In this document: piece after piece, positions 26,334 to 34,857 of the stretch | Layout of the letters: every line of letters starts with the position of its first letter | Numbering within the stretch: position 1 is the stretch's first letter | Assembly (NCBI RefSeq): GCF_900232945.1 | Contig: NZ_OCTU01000003.1 | Coordinates: 201,155-250,991, forward strand | DNA: 49,837 bases | Source of the DNA: Urinicoccus timonensis | Lineage (GTDB): Bacteria; Bacillota; Clostridia; Tissierellales; Peptoniphilaceae | Reading direction: 5' to 3' | The notes under the pieces: model-generated | The model's input: only the letters and a program-made list of their open reading frames with translations | The model's database searches: none | What the model was told of the DNA's origin: nothing | Position numbers and translations under genes: made by a program

Positions 26334-27811
26334 CCAAGGCACTGATGATTTTAGGAACGACTTCCAATGCAGGAAAGAGCATTGTAACGGCTGGCCTGGC
26401 CAGGGTTTTTAAGAGAAGGGGCTACAGGGTGGCTCCCTTTAAGGCTCAAAATATGGCCTTGAATTCTTTTATAACCAAGGATGGATTTGAAATGGGCCGG
26501 GCCCAGGTGGTCCAGGCTGAAGCTGCGGGCATTGAGCCGGATGTCCGGATGAATCCCGTCCTGTTGAAACCCTCCAGCGACCGTAAGAGCCAGGTTATTG
26601 TTATGGGCAAGGTCTACAAGACCCTGGCCGCTCGGGACTATTATAAGGAAAAGGACAAGCTCTTTCCAAAAATTATAGAGGCCTTTGACTCTTTAAAAGA
26701 AGACTATGACCTCATTCTTTGCGAAGGGGCTGGGAGCCCATCGGAAATCAACTTAAAAGACCAGGATATGGTCAATACGGGCTTTGCCAAAAAAACCCAA
26801 ACCCCCTTTGTCATTGTAGGAGACATTGACCGAGGAGGAGTCTTTGCCTCCCTGGCAGGGACCATGCTCTTGTTTGACCAGGAGGAAAGGAGTCTGACTC
26901 GGGGCTTTATCATCAATAAATTTCGGGGAGACCAGTCCATTTTAGACCCAGGTCTAAGGCAGTTGGAGGACATTACCAAGGTGCCGGTTTTAGGGGTCCT
27001 GCCCTATTTAGACATTGATATTGAAGATGAAGACTCCCTTTCAGACCACATGAACCGCTTCAAGAAAAGAGGCCGGGTCCAAATTGCCGTGGTTCGAATT
27101 CCTAGGATATCCAATGCCACAGACTTCCATGCCCTGTCCCTCCATCCGGATGTAGACTTGACCTATGTAACCAGCCCCCAAGAGCTGGAAGAAGCAGACA
27201 TGATTATCATTCCGGGGTCCAAGTCCACCATGGATGACTTTAAGTGGATGAAGGAAAGAGGCTTGGACAGTAAAATCCTTCAAAGAAAGACCAAAGGAGT
27301 ACCCATTCTCGGCATCTGTGGAGGTTACCAAATGTTGGGAGACTGGATGAAAGACCCCTATGGGGTGGAATCTGGGGGTAAACTAAGGGGCCTGGGTCTC
27401 TTGCCCATGACCACTGTTTTTTCCAAGGAAAAGACCACGGTCCAATGCCATGGAAGGATCAAGGACCTGGAGGGTTTCTACTCTTGCTGGTCGGGACTGG
27501 ACTTTAAGGGCTATGAAATCCACATGGGTCAATCGGATTTAAGGGGAGGACAAAACCTCCATACCAACTCTTCAGAAAGCCAGGGAGCCTGCCAAGATGC
27601 AGTGGCTGGAACCTATGTCCATGGATTTTTAGACCAAGGGGAGATTATCCAAAATTTAGTGGAGGCCCTACTAAAGAGAAAGAACTTAGACCCTGGGGAA
27701 GAAAGTTTTGACTTTGCTGCCTACAAGGAGGACCAATTCGATAAATTGGCGGATGGATTAGAGAAAGCCCTGGATATTGATGCCCTAGAAAAGATGATTT
27801 TTCAAGCATGA
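26330..27811 (+). CDS. cobQ: Cobyric acid synthase
   Basis: A 493-residue CobQ/CbiP. It has the ATP domain (TTSNAGKSI, FKAQNMALNS), DIDRGGVFAS, and the amidotransferase domain with nucleophile GICGGYQ and C-terminal TYVHGFLD. It amidates the b, d, e and g side chains to give cobyric acid. Length is standard. No corrin-ring genes occur in the window, so the pair may serve a pathway encoded elsewhere or a precursor-salvage route. Last gene of the operon. Confidence 0.94.
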   Translation: MTKALMILGTTSNAGKSIVTAGLARVFKRRGYRVAPFKAQNMALNSFITKDGFEMGRAQVVQAEAAGIEPDVRMNPVLLKPSSDRKSQVIVMGKVYKTLAARDYYKEKDKLFPKIIEAFDSLKEDYDLILCEGAGSPSEINLKDQDMVNTGFAKKTQTPFVIVGDIDRGGVFASLAGTMLLFDQEERSLTRGFIINKFRGDQSILDPGLRQLEDITKVPVLGVLPYLDIDIEDEDSLSDHMNRFKKRGRVQIAVVRIPRISNATDFHALSLHPDVDLTYVTSPQELEEADMIIIPGSKSTMDDFKWMKERGLDSKILQRKTKGVPILGICGGYQMLGDWMKDPYGVESGGKLRGLGLLPMTTVFSKEKTTVQCHGRIKDLEGFYSCWSGLDFKGYEIHMGQSDLRGGQNLHTNSSESQGACQDAVAGTYVHGFLDQGEIIQNLVEALLKRKNLDPGEESFDFAAYKEDQFDKLADGLEKALDIDALEKMIFQA

Positions 27812-27864
27812 CAGCACTTTAACAAGATATCAGAAAAAAGTAGTCCACAAATCCTTGAAAAGCC

Positions 27865-27893
27865 TTTACTTAATTTTAGAATTTAGGTATAAT
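27865..27893 (+). promoter_or_regulatory. Promoter of the opp operon
   Basis: TTTACT (27865-27870), 17-base spacer, TATAAT (27888-27893). A purine-rich AAAGGGGG site precedes oppA. Confidence 0.55.
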
Positions 27894-27954
27894 AGTAAAA
27901 ACACCTACTAAGAGATAGTTCTTTTAGTATGTTAAAGAAAAAAGGGGGAAAACT

Positions 27955-29622
27955 ATGAAGAAACGTAATCTAAGAATTGTCACTATGTTACTTGCATTAG
28001 TGATGCTTGTAACGGCTTGCGGTGGCGGCGGAAACAAACCAGCCAACAACGCAGGTGGAGAAACTGCAGATGGTAAGGCTGCAGAAGGAAAGATTTTACG
28101 TACAAACAACAGTTCCGAACCAGGAACCTTAGACCCAGCCTTAGCAACTGGTACTCATGACTCATGGCCAATGCAACACATCTATGAAGGTCTTATGAAG
28201 TACAATGAAAAAGGCGAAATCGTTGAAGGTGTTGCCAAAGAAATGAAAGTTTCTGATGATGGTTTAACTTACACCTTTACCCTTCGTGATGATGCAAAAT
28301 GGTCTAATGGAGACCCTGTAACAGCAGAAGACTTTGAATTTTCTTGGAAGAGAGTTTTAGACCCAGAAACAGCTAGTGAATACTCCTACCAACTTTACTA
28401 TCTAAAGAATGGGGAAGCTTACAACAATGGAGAAGCTACTGCTGAAGATGTTGGAGTTAAGGCTCTTGATGACAAGACTCTTGAAGTAACTCTTGAATCA
28501 CCAACTGAATACTTCCCAAGCCTAGTTGCTTTCTACACCTACTATCCAGTACAAAAGAAAACTGTTGAAGCAAATCCTGATTGGGCAAAAGATCCTAAGG
28601 CTGGAGACTTTGTTACCAACGGTGCCTTCAAATGTGTAGACTGGAAACACAATGAAGCTATTGAACTTGTTAAAAACGACCAATATTACGATGCAGACAA
28701 GATCAAGTTAGCTGGAATCCACTTCGATATTATTGAAGACCAAAACACAGCTTGGCAAAGATATGAAGGTGGAGAATATGACTTCTTATACAACCCACCA
28801 ACAACAATTGTTCATAAGTTAAATCAAGAAAAGAATCCTGAATTAACAATTACAGATGAACTATCCACTTACTACTATGAAATAAATACAGAGAAAAAAC
28901 CACTGAACAATGCAAAAGTGCGTGAAGCTCTATCTCTAGCTATTGACCGTAAGTCTTTAGTTGAAAACATCACTCAAGGTGGCCAAGTTCCAGCTGAAGG
29001 AATGGTTCCCTACGGATTAAAAGACGATGCTGACAAGGACTTCCGTGAAGCCAACGGAAACCTAATCAAGGAAGATGCAGCTGAAGCAGTAAAACTTCTT
29101 GAAGAAGGTCTAGCAGAAGAAAACATGACTCGTGAAGACCTAAACGGTATGGTTATTGTTTACAACACTGACGAAACTCACAAAAAATTAGCTCAAGCAA
29201 TTCAAGAAATGTGGAACTCCAAACTTGGTATTTCCTTGAAACTTGAAAACATGGAATTCCAAACTTTAATTGACCGTCGTCGTCAAGGAGACTTCTCCAT
29301 TGCTCGTGCAGGTTGGGTTGGAGACTATGCAGACCCAATGACTATGCTTGACTTATTCACAACTGGAAACCCACAAAACAACTCTAGATGGGGAGATTCA
29401 GAATTCGATAAGTTGATCAAGACTGCAAAGACAACAGTTGATTCTAAGGAACGTATGGATTCCATGAAGGAAGCTGAAAAAATCTTAATGAGAGATAAAC
29501 CAGTTGTTCCAGTATACTTCTACACTGCAGCATATGTAACAAAACCATATGTTAAGGGTGTTTACAAGATTATGATGAACTATCCATTCTTGACTTATGC
29601 AGAAATGACGGACGAAAAATAA
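27955..29622 (+). CDS. oppA: Oligopeptide-binding lipoprotein
   Basis: A 555-residue family 5 solute-binding protein. Signal peptide with lipobox LVTAC (Cys at about residue 22), a Gly/Asn linker, then the EPGTLDPA opening and internal DDAKWSNGDPVTAEDF signature. It captures peptides outside the membrane for OppBCDF. Codon choice is biased to A/T-ending codons, clearly unlike neighbouring genes, which suits a very highly expressed gene. Length and domain layout are typical of peptide rather than nickel or sugar binders. Confidence 0.93.
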   Translation: MKKRNLRIVTMLLALVMLVTACGGGGNKPANNAGGETADGKAAEGKILRTNNSSEPGTLDPALATGTHDSWPMQHIYEGLMKYNEKGEIVEGVAKEMKVSDDGLTYTFTLRDDAKWSNGDPVTAEDFEFSWKRVLDPETASEYSYQLYYLKNGEAYNNGEATAEDVGVKALDDKTLEVTLESPTEYFPSLVAFYTYYPVQKKTVEANPDWAKDPKAGDFVTNGAFKCVDWKHNEAIELVKNDQYYDADKIKLAGIHFDIIEDQNTAWQRYEGGEYDFLYNPPTTIVHKLNQEKNPELTITDELSTYYYEINTEKKPLNNAKVREALSLAIDRKSLVENITQGGQVPAEGMVPYGLKDDADKDFREANGNLIKEDAAEAVKLLEEGLAEENMTREDLNGMVIVYNTDETHKKLAQAIQEMWNSKLGISLKLENMEFQTLIDRRRQGDFSIARAGWVGDYADPMTMLDLFTTGNPQNNSRWGDSEFDKLIKTAKTTVDSKERMDSMKEAEKILMRDKPVVPVYFYTAAYVTKPYVKGVYKIMMNYPFLTYAEMTDEK

Positions 29623-29644
29623 CATCCGAATTTCATTGTAAAGA

Positions 29645-29682
29645 TAAAGTAGAGAATCGCTTACCGATTCTCTACTTTACAT
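29645..29682 (+). terminator. Hairpin between oppA and oppB
   Basis: AAAGTAGAGAATCG/CGATTCTCTACTTT with a short loop and weak T tail. Probably a partial terminator or mRNA stabiliser giving more OppA than OppBCDF. Confidence 0.7.
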
Positions 29683-29721
29683 TTAAAGTTGACACATCAG
29701 CCCTTAGAGAAAGGATGAATA

Positions 29722-30651
29722 ATGAAGAAATTTGTGTTGAAGAGGTTTTTAATCTCTCTTGTAACACTGTGGGTGATTATCACCATTACTTTTTTACTGA
29801 TGCACACCATTCCGGGTGACCCCTTTGCCAAAGATGGTCGGATGCCTGAAACAGTTTATAATAACTTGCGTGCACGGTATGGACTTGATCGCCCCTTAAG
29901 TGAACAGTATGTAATCTACTTAAAAAATGTTTGTAAATTAGATTTTGGGGAATCCATGAAATCTAAGGCAGAAAATGTAAATCAAATGATTGCCAGGGGA
30001 GCTCCAGTATCTGGACAATTGGGGATTCAGGCCTTTGTCATTTCCATTATCCTTGGACCAGCCTTGGGTTCTATTGCAGCCCTTTACCAAAATAAGTTTC
30101 CAGACTATTTGATGATGATTTTGGCAATTATCGGGATTAGTGTGCCCTCCTTTGTTTTGGGAACCCTCTTTATCCAGTTCATTGCCTCTAAGGTTTCCTT
30201 CCTACCTATTGCAGGATGGGGAACCTGGGCCCATACCATCTTGCCAAGTATAGCCTTGTCCTTTATGCCCATGGCTTCTTCCGCCCGGATTATGCGGTCA
30301 TCCATGCTGGAAGTTTTAGGTCAAGACTATATTAAAACAGCTAAGTCAAAGGGACTTTCCAAATTCCGTGTCATTATGGGACACGCAGTTCGGAATGCCA
30401 TTTTACCTATTGTATCCCAAATGGGGACCACAATTTCTGGTCTTTTGACAGGATCTTTTGTTATTGAAAAGATTTTTGGGATTCCTGGTCTTGGTAACTT
30501 CTTTGTTACCTCTATTATCAACCGGGACTACACCCTGATTATGGGAACGACAATTTTCTATTCAGCTATTTTAATTTTAATGCTATTAATTGTTGATATC
30601 CTATATGTTGTTGTAGACCCAAGAATTAAATTAGGAGGAGAAAGTTCATGA
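29722..30651 (+). CDS. oppB: Oligopeptide ABC transporter permease
   Basis: A 309-residue permease of the DppB/OppB type: N-terminal segment KKFVLKRF, HTIPGDPF, YGLDRPL, and the EAA loop around EVLGQDYIKTAKSKGLS. Six membrane segments. ATG follows AAAGGATGAATA. It overlaps oppC by 4 bases. Confidence 0.94.
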   Translation: MKKFVLKRFLISLVTLWVIITITFLLMHTIPGDPFAKDGRMPETVYNNLRARYGLDRPLSEQYVIYLKNVCKLDFGESMKSKAENVNQMIARGAPVSGQLGIQAFVISIILGPALGSIAALYQNKFPDYLMMILAIIGISVPSFVLGTLFIQFIASKVSFLPIAGWGTWAHTILPSIALSFMPMASSARIMRSSMLEVLGQDYIKTAKSKGLSKFRVIMGHAVRNAILPIVSQMGTTISGLLTGSFVIEKIFGIPGLGNFFVTSIINRDYTLIMGTTIFYSAILILMLLIVDILYVVVDPRIKLGGESS

Positions 30652-31586
30652 TGACTAACAAACCAATACCCAGTGAACTTTTTGCTCCAGCAGAGCGGAA
30701 AGATGATGCCGATAAGATTACCCGTCCAACCATTGGTTTTTGGAAGGATGTCTTACGTCGCCTTTTACAAAATAAATTGGCTATGTTTGGCTTTTTCTTA
30801 ATTGTTGTGATGCTGATTATGGCCTTTGTTGGACCACAAATTTCTGGATACAGCTACTACCAACAAGAATTAACCCACATGAATATTGAGCCCAATGGCC
30901 AATATTGGTTCGGGACAGACACCCTGGGTCGTGACCTATTTACCCGGATTTGCTTTGGAATTCGCTACTCCCTCTTGATTGGAATCCTGGCAGCAGCCAT
31001 GGACTTTATCATTGGGGTTAGCTATGGTGGGATTGCCGGCATGGCTTCTTCAAAAGTCGATACAGTTATGATGCGGATTGCTGAAATTGCCTATGCCATT
31101 CCCTATATGTTGATTGTTATTTTGATTTCCGTAACCATGGGGAAAGACCAAGGGGCTAGTTTATATACCCTGGTTTTAGCTATGTCCATTACGGGCTGGG
31201 TTCCTATGGCAATTATGGTTCGTGGTCAGGTTCTTCAATTAAAAGAAAATGAATACTGCCTGGCCAGTCGGTCCTTGGGAGCAAGCAAAAATCACATTCT
31301 AATCAAACACATTATTCCCAACACCCTGGGACCCATCTTGGTTAATATCACCCTAAGTGTTCCTCGGGCTATCTTTGCTGAAGCAACCCTATCCTTTATG
31401 GGTCTGGGCTTGCAACCACCCCAACCATCCCTAGGGGTTTTGGCTACAGATGGTTTGGAAGTAATGGGGGTTGGCCTCTTTTACCAAATGCTATTACCGG
31501 CCTTATTTATTTCATTAATCATGTTTAGTTTTAACGTCTTCGGTGACGGTCTACAAGATGCTTTAGACCCAAGATTGAGAAAGTAG
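30648..31586 (+). CDS. oppC: Oligopeptide ABC transporter permease
   Basis: A 312-residue DppC/OppC-type permease. It has the conserved N-terminal cytoplasmic stretch, HWFGTD-like FGTDTLGRDLF, and the EAA loop ASRSLGASKNHILIKHIIPN. Six membrane segments. AGGAGGAG site before the ATG within the end of oppB. Pairs with OppB to form the membrane channel. Confidence 0.94.
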   Translation: MMTNKPIPSELFAPAERKDDADKITRPTIGFWKDVLRRLLQNKLAMFGFFLIVVMLIMAFVGPQISGYSYYQQELTHMNIEPNGQYWFGTDTLGRDLFTRICFGIRYSLLIGILAAAMDFIIGVSYGGIAGMASSKVDTVMMRIAEIAYAIPYMLIVILISVTMGKDQGASLYTLVLAMSITGWVPMAIMVRGQVLQLKENEYCLASRSLGASKNHILIKHIIPNTLGPILVNITLSVPRAIFAEATLSFMGLGLQPPQPSLGVLATDGLEVMGVGLFYQMLLPALFISLIMFSFNVFGDGLQDALDPRLRK

Positions 31587-31593
31587 GATTGCC

Positions 31594-32619
31594 ATGGTAG
31601 AAAACAAGGAAAATTTCGAAAATATTTTAGAAGTTAAAAACTTGGCTGTCTCTTTCCAAACTTTTTTCGGAGAAGTTGAGGCTGTTCGAGATATTTCTTT
31701 TAACTTAAAGAAGGGATCTAAGCTTGCCATTGTAGGAGAATCTGGTTGTGGAAAAAGTGTTACGGCCAATTCCATTGTCCAACTTTTACCCAAGCCTCCT
31801 GTTCTTTACAAGGGTGGACAAATCCTCTTTAAGGGGGAAGACCTTTTAAAATATGACAACAAGCAAATGATGGATATCCGTGGGAATCAAATCTCCATGG
31901 TCTTCCAAGACCCCATGACTTCTTTGAACCCAACCATGAAGGTGGGTAAGCAAATCGTGGAAGGAGTCCGTCGCCACAAGAAAATTTCTGCCAAGGAAGC
32001 AGAAAAACTGGCCATTGAAATGTTGGATCTTGTTGCCGTTCCCCAACCGGAACGTAGAATCCAACAATATCCCCATGAATTTTCTGGTGGGATGCGGCAA
32101 AGGGTTATGATTGCCCTGGCCATGGCATCAAAACCGGAACTTTTAATTGCTGATGAGCCGACTACAGCCTTGGACGTAACAGTTCAAGCCCAAATTCTGG
32201 ACTTAATGAAAAAATTAAACGAAGAATTAGGCACATCTATCATCCTCATCACCCATGACCTGGGGGTTGTGGCAGATATGGCGGATGAAGTCATTGTCAT
32301 GTATGCAGGACAAATTTTAGAAAAGGGAACTGTGGAAGAGATCTTTAATGACCCCAAACACCCCTATACAAGAAAGTTGTTGGCAGCTGTTCCAAAAATC
32401 AACATGGAAAAATCGGAAGTCCTTCACTCCATTGAAGGAACTCCTCCAGACCTCTACAAACCACCGGCAGGCTGCTCTTTCTACGACCGTTGTGACCAAG
32501 CCATGGTCATCTGTCGAGACCACCTGCCTGAACTTGAACACCACCAAGGACAACACTGTAGTCGCTGCTGGTTAAATCATCCGGACTGTCCACGAGGAGG
32601 TGCTGAAGTTGAAGGATAA
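31594..32619 (+). CDS. oppD: Oligopeptide ABC transporter ATPase
   Basis: A 341-residue ABC ATPase: Walker A GESGCGKS, Q-loop MVFQDPMTSLNP, signature SGGMRQRV, Walker B LLIADEP, and the C-terminal oligopeptide-type extension with four cysteines (CSFYDRC...C...C) that in relatives binds an Fe-S cluster. It overlaps oppF by 11 bases. Confidence 0.94.
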   Translation: MVENKENFENILEVKNLAVSFQTFFGEVEAVRDISFNLKKGSKLAIVGESGCGKSVTANSIVQLLPKPPVLYKGGQILFKGEDLLKYDNKQMMDIRGNQISMVFQDPMTSLNPTMKVGKQIVEGVRRHKKISAKEAEKLAIEMLDLVAVPQPERRIQQYPHEFSGGMRQRVMIALAMASKPELLIADEPTTALDVTVQAQILDLMKKLNEELGTSIILITHDLGVVADMADEVIVMYAGQILEKGTVEEIFNDPKHPYTRKLLAAVPKINMEKSEVLHSIEGTPPDLYKPPAGCSFYDRCDQAMVICRDHLPELEHHQGQHCSRCWLNHPDCPRGGAEVEG

Positions 32620-33580
32620 CAAGATTGTTGAAATTTCAAACTTAAAAAAATACTTCCACGTTGGTGGGGGAAACCTCAAGGCAGTTGATGGGCTTAACTT
32701 TTTCATCTATGAAGGAGAAACTTTTGGTTTGGTAGGAGAATCTGGTTGTGGTAAGTCCACAGCAGGTCGGACTATCCTTCGGCTCTATGAGCCCACAGAC
32801 GGGGAGGTTAAGTTTGACGGAGTGAATATCTACGACTTAAAGGGCAAGGACCTCCATGAGGTTCGTAAGGACATGCAGATGATTTTCCAAGACCCCTATG
32901 CTTCTCTGGATCCTCGGATGACAGTGGAAGACATTATTGGGGAGCCCCTGGATATTTATGGAACCCTAAAGGGCAAGGAACGCTACCAAAGAATCATAGA
33001 TCTTTTGGAGTTGGTTGGGCTTTCTGAAGAACACGCCCAAAGGTTCCCCCATGAGTTTTCCGGAGGTCAAAGACAAAGAATTGGAATTGCTCGAGCTCTT
33101 GCCTTGAGACCAAAATTTATCATCTGTGATGAACCTATTTCTGCCTTGGACGTAAGTATCCAAGCTCAAATCGTCAACCTCTTGAAGGACCTGCAAAAAG
33201 AACTGGGCCTAACTCTTTTATTTATTGCCCATGACCTATCCATGGTTCGCTATATTTCAGACCGGGTAGGAGTTATGTATCTGGGGCAAATGATGGAGTT
33301 GGCCAGTAGTGAAGACCTCTATGGAGGCCCCCTTCATCCCTATACCAAGGCCTTACTATCAGCCATTCCTGTAGCAGACCCTGAATTACAAAGGGCCCGG
33401 GAAAGGATTAAGTTGGACGGAGATGTTCCAAGTCCTATTGATCCCAAGCCAGGCTGCCGCTTTGTAGACCGTTGTCCCTACAGTGACGACCAATGTCGGG
33501 GTAAGGATCCCGTTATGGAAGAAGTCAAAGAAAATCACTATGTCGCCTGCTTCAAGGTGAGAGAAATCAACCAATTATAA
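32609..33580 (+). CDS. oppF: Oligopeptide ABC transporter ATPase
   Basis: A 323-residue partner ATPase: Walker A GESGCGKST, Q-loop MIFQDPYASLDP, signature SGGQRQRI, Walker B FIICDEP, and the C-terminal cysteine extension CRFVDRCPY. The TTG at 32609 stands eight bases from GAGGAGG; a GTG at 32600 overlaps that site. No terminator is seen before the tRNA gene, so some readthrough is possible. Confidence 0.93.
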   Translation: MKDNKIVEISNLKKYFHVGGGNLKAVDGLNFFIYEGETFGLVGESGCGKSTAGRTILRLYEPTDGEVKFDGVNIYDLKGKDLHEVRKDMQMIFQDPYASLDPRMTVEDIIGEPLDIYGTLKGKERYQRIIDLLELVGLSEEHAQRFPHEFSGGQRQRIGIARALALRPKFIICDEPISALDVSIQAQIVNLLKDLQKELGLTLLFIAHDLSMVRYISDRVGVMYLGQMMELASSEDLYGGPLHPYTKALLSAIPVADPELQRARERIKLDGDVPSPIDPKPGCRFVDRCPYSDDQCRGKDPVMEEVKENHYVACFKVREINQL

Positions 33581-33616
33581 TTCATTTTTTCTAAGGGCAA
33601 AGAAAAGATAAATATA

Positions 33617-33652
33617 TTGCAAAGACCATAGTGGTATGGTATACTACTATGG
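33617..33652 (+). promoter_or_regulatory. tRNA-Leu promoter with overlapping 27-bp near-palindrome
   Basis: TTGCAA (33617-33622), 17-base spacer, TATACT (33640-33645). The bases 33626-33652 form a dyad centred on 33639: 11 of 13 positions pair exactly and the other two are G-T. It begins CCATAGT and ends ACTATGG. A dyad of this size over spacer and -10 looks like a repressor operator; a CsoR-family gene lies 200 bases downstream. Confidence 0.6.
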
Positions 33653-33657
33653 TACTT

Positions 33658-33744
33658 GCCGGAGTGATGGAATTGGCAGACGTACTGGACTCAAAATCCA
33701 GCGGTGGCAACACCGTGCGGGTTCAAATCCCGCCTCCGGCACCA
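33658..33744 (+). tRNA. tRNA-Leu (anticodon CAA)
   Basis: Acceptor GCCGGAG pairs with CTCCGGC, followed by A and an encoded CCA. The anticodon arm CTGGA-CTCAAAA-TCCAG gives CAA, reading UUG. The long variable arm (around GGTGGCAACACC) and the T arm GCGGGTTCAAATCCCGC are typical of leucine tRNAs. Confidence 0.96.
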
Positions 33745-33751
33745 AAGATAA

Positions 33752-33788
33752 GCTCTAAATGCAGGCCATGTGTTTAGAGCTTTTTATT
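33752..33788 (+). terminator. Terminator of tRNA-Leu
   Basis: AGCTCTAAA, loop, TTTAGAGCT followed by TTTTATTA. Confidence 0.75.
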
Positions 33789-33850
33789 ACGATTTTCCTT
33801 ATCAGCCAGGGAAATTTACTTGTTTTATAAGAAAGATTAGGAGGCAAACC

Positions 33851-34126
33851 ATGAGGCAATGTATGGACTCTGAAAATTTACACCGTCGCTTGAATAAGAT
33901 TATAGGACAGGTGCAAGCCATTAATCGGATGATTGATGAAGACGTTCCTTGTGAGGATATTCTGTCACAAATTAATGCAGCTAAATCAGCCCTTCACGGG
34001 GCAGGGAAGATTGTCCTGGAAGGCCACATCAAACACTGTGTCAAGGATGGTCTAACCCATGGAGATGTGGATTTAACTGTAGAAAAATTTACCAAGGCAG
34101 TGGAACGTTTTGCAAATATGAGATAG
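33851..34126 (+). CDS. CsoR/FrmR-family metal- or sulfur-sensing repressor
   Basis: A 91-residue all-helical regulator of the CsoR/RcnR/FrmR/CstR family. The Cu(I)-site triad Cys34, His59 and Cys63 is present in the CsoR arrangement (C...H-x3-C), with LHRRLNKIIGQVQ as the basic first helix. Such tetramers leave DNA when they bind copper or react with thiols. An efflux or chaperone gene is usually adjacent, but none is here. The ATG at 33851 follows TAGGAGG; frames starting earlier run through the tRNA terminator. Likely target is uncertain; the palindrome at 33626-33652 is one candidate. Confidence 0.85.
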   Translation: MRQCMDSENLHRRLNKIIGQVQAINRMIDEDVPCEDILSQINAAKSALHGAGKIVLEGHIKHCVKDGLTHGDVDLTVEKFTKAVERFANMR

Positions 34127-34165
34127 GCTTATCTAAGGTAAGTCTTTTCTTGCAGGGAGGTTAGA

Positions 34166-34738
34166 ATGCACCAGTACAAGGGAAGGTTAATCGTCCATAC
34201 CGGGTCTATGTTTTCCGGGAAGACATCAAGTTTAGAAAAAGACTTAAAGCGCTTTTCCATAGCCGGCTATAAGGTCTGTGCCTTTAAGCCCAGGATGGAC
34301 AGTCGTTGTGGGGAAAATGAGATCATGAGCCATGACCAAGAGGTCACCCATGCTTACCCCTTGGACAATATTGACGACCTGGAGGCCATGGTCCAAGAAA
34401 AAGACCTGGATGTAGTGGGGATTGACGAAATCCAATTTATTGACCGGGACCCTCAAAGGGTGGTAGAGGTCTTGTTCAGGATCTTAGACCAGGGAATTAC
34501 CATTATTGTAGCGGGTTTGGATATGGACTACCAAAAGGTCCCCTTTGAGATTATCAAGGAACTCATGCCCCGGGCTGACTATGTCCACAAGCACCATGCC
34601 GTTTGTACCTGTTGTGGGTCGGATGCCTGGGTCAGCCACCGGAAAAGCAGCAAGACCAGCCGGGTGGTCCTGGGAGCTATTGACGAGTATGAACCCCTTT
34701 GCAGGGCCTGTTATGAAAAAATGAAGACCAAAGAATAA
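34166..34738 (+). CDS. tdk: Thymidine kinase
   Basis: A 190-residue type II thymidine kinase phosphorylating deoxythymidine for salvage. P-loop GSMFSGKT (13-20), DEIQF Walker B-like motif, and a structural zinc site from CTCC and CRAC cysteines. Start ATG behind GGGAGG. It ends at a strong terminator, and follows the CsoR-like gene by 39 bases, possibly on the same transcript. Confidence 0.94.
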   Translation: MHQYKGRLIVHTGSMFSGKTSSLEKDLKRFSIAGYKVCAFKPRMDSRCGENEIMSHDQEVTHAYPLDNIDDLEAMVQEKDLDVVGIDEIQFIDRDPQRVVEVLFRILDQGITIIVAGLDMDYQKVPFEIIKELMPRADYVHKHHAVCTCCGSDAWVSHRKSSKTSRVVLGAIDEYEPLCRACYEKMKTKE

Positions 34739-34763
34739 AACCCCGGTCCGGGGTTTTTTTATG
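34739..34763 (+). terminator. Terminator of tdk
   Basis: ACCCCGG-TC-CCGGGGT type stem with T7. Confidence 0.85.
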
Positions 34764-34810
34764 GAAAAAAGACTAGGTTAAAAGTTTTTTCAGCAAGAGG
34801 GCTGAGATTT

Positions 34811-34819
34811 TGCTATAAT
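34811..34819 (+). promoter_or_regulatory. Extended -10 promoter
   Basis: TGCTATAAT fits TGnTATAAT, about 40 bases before the DUF5693-like gene. Confidence 0.5.
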
Positions 34820-34857
34820 ATGACTTAGATTAAAGTGACTTGTGAAAAGGAGAAGAC

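Noticed and set aside
25636..26382. Long minus-strand frame of 248 codons across cobB
   Set aside because: It is antisense to conserved cobB and rich in Gly/Pro/Ser, as expected of a shadow frame in GC-richer DNA.
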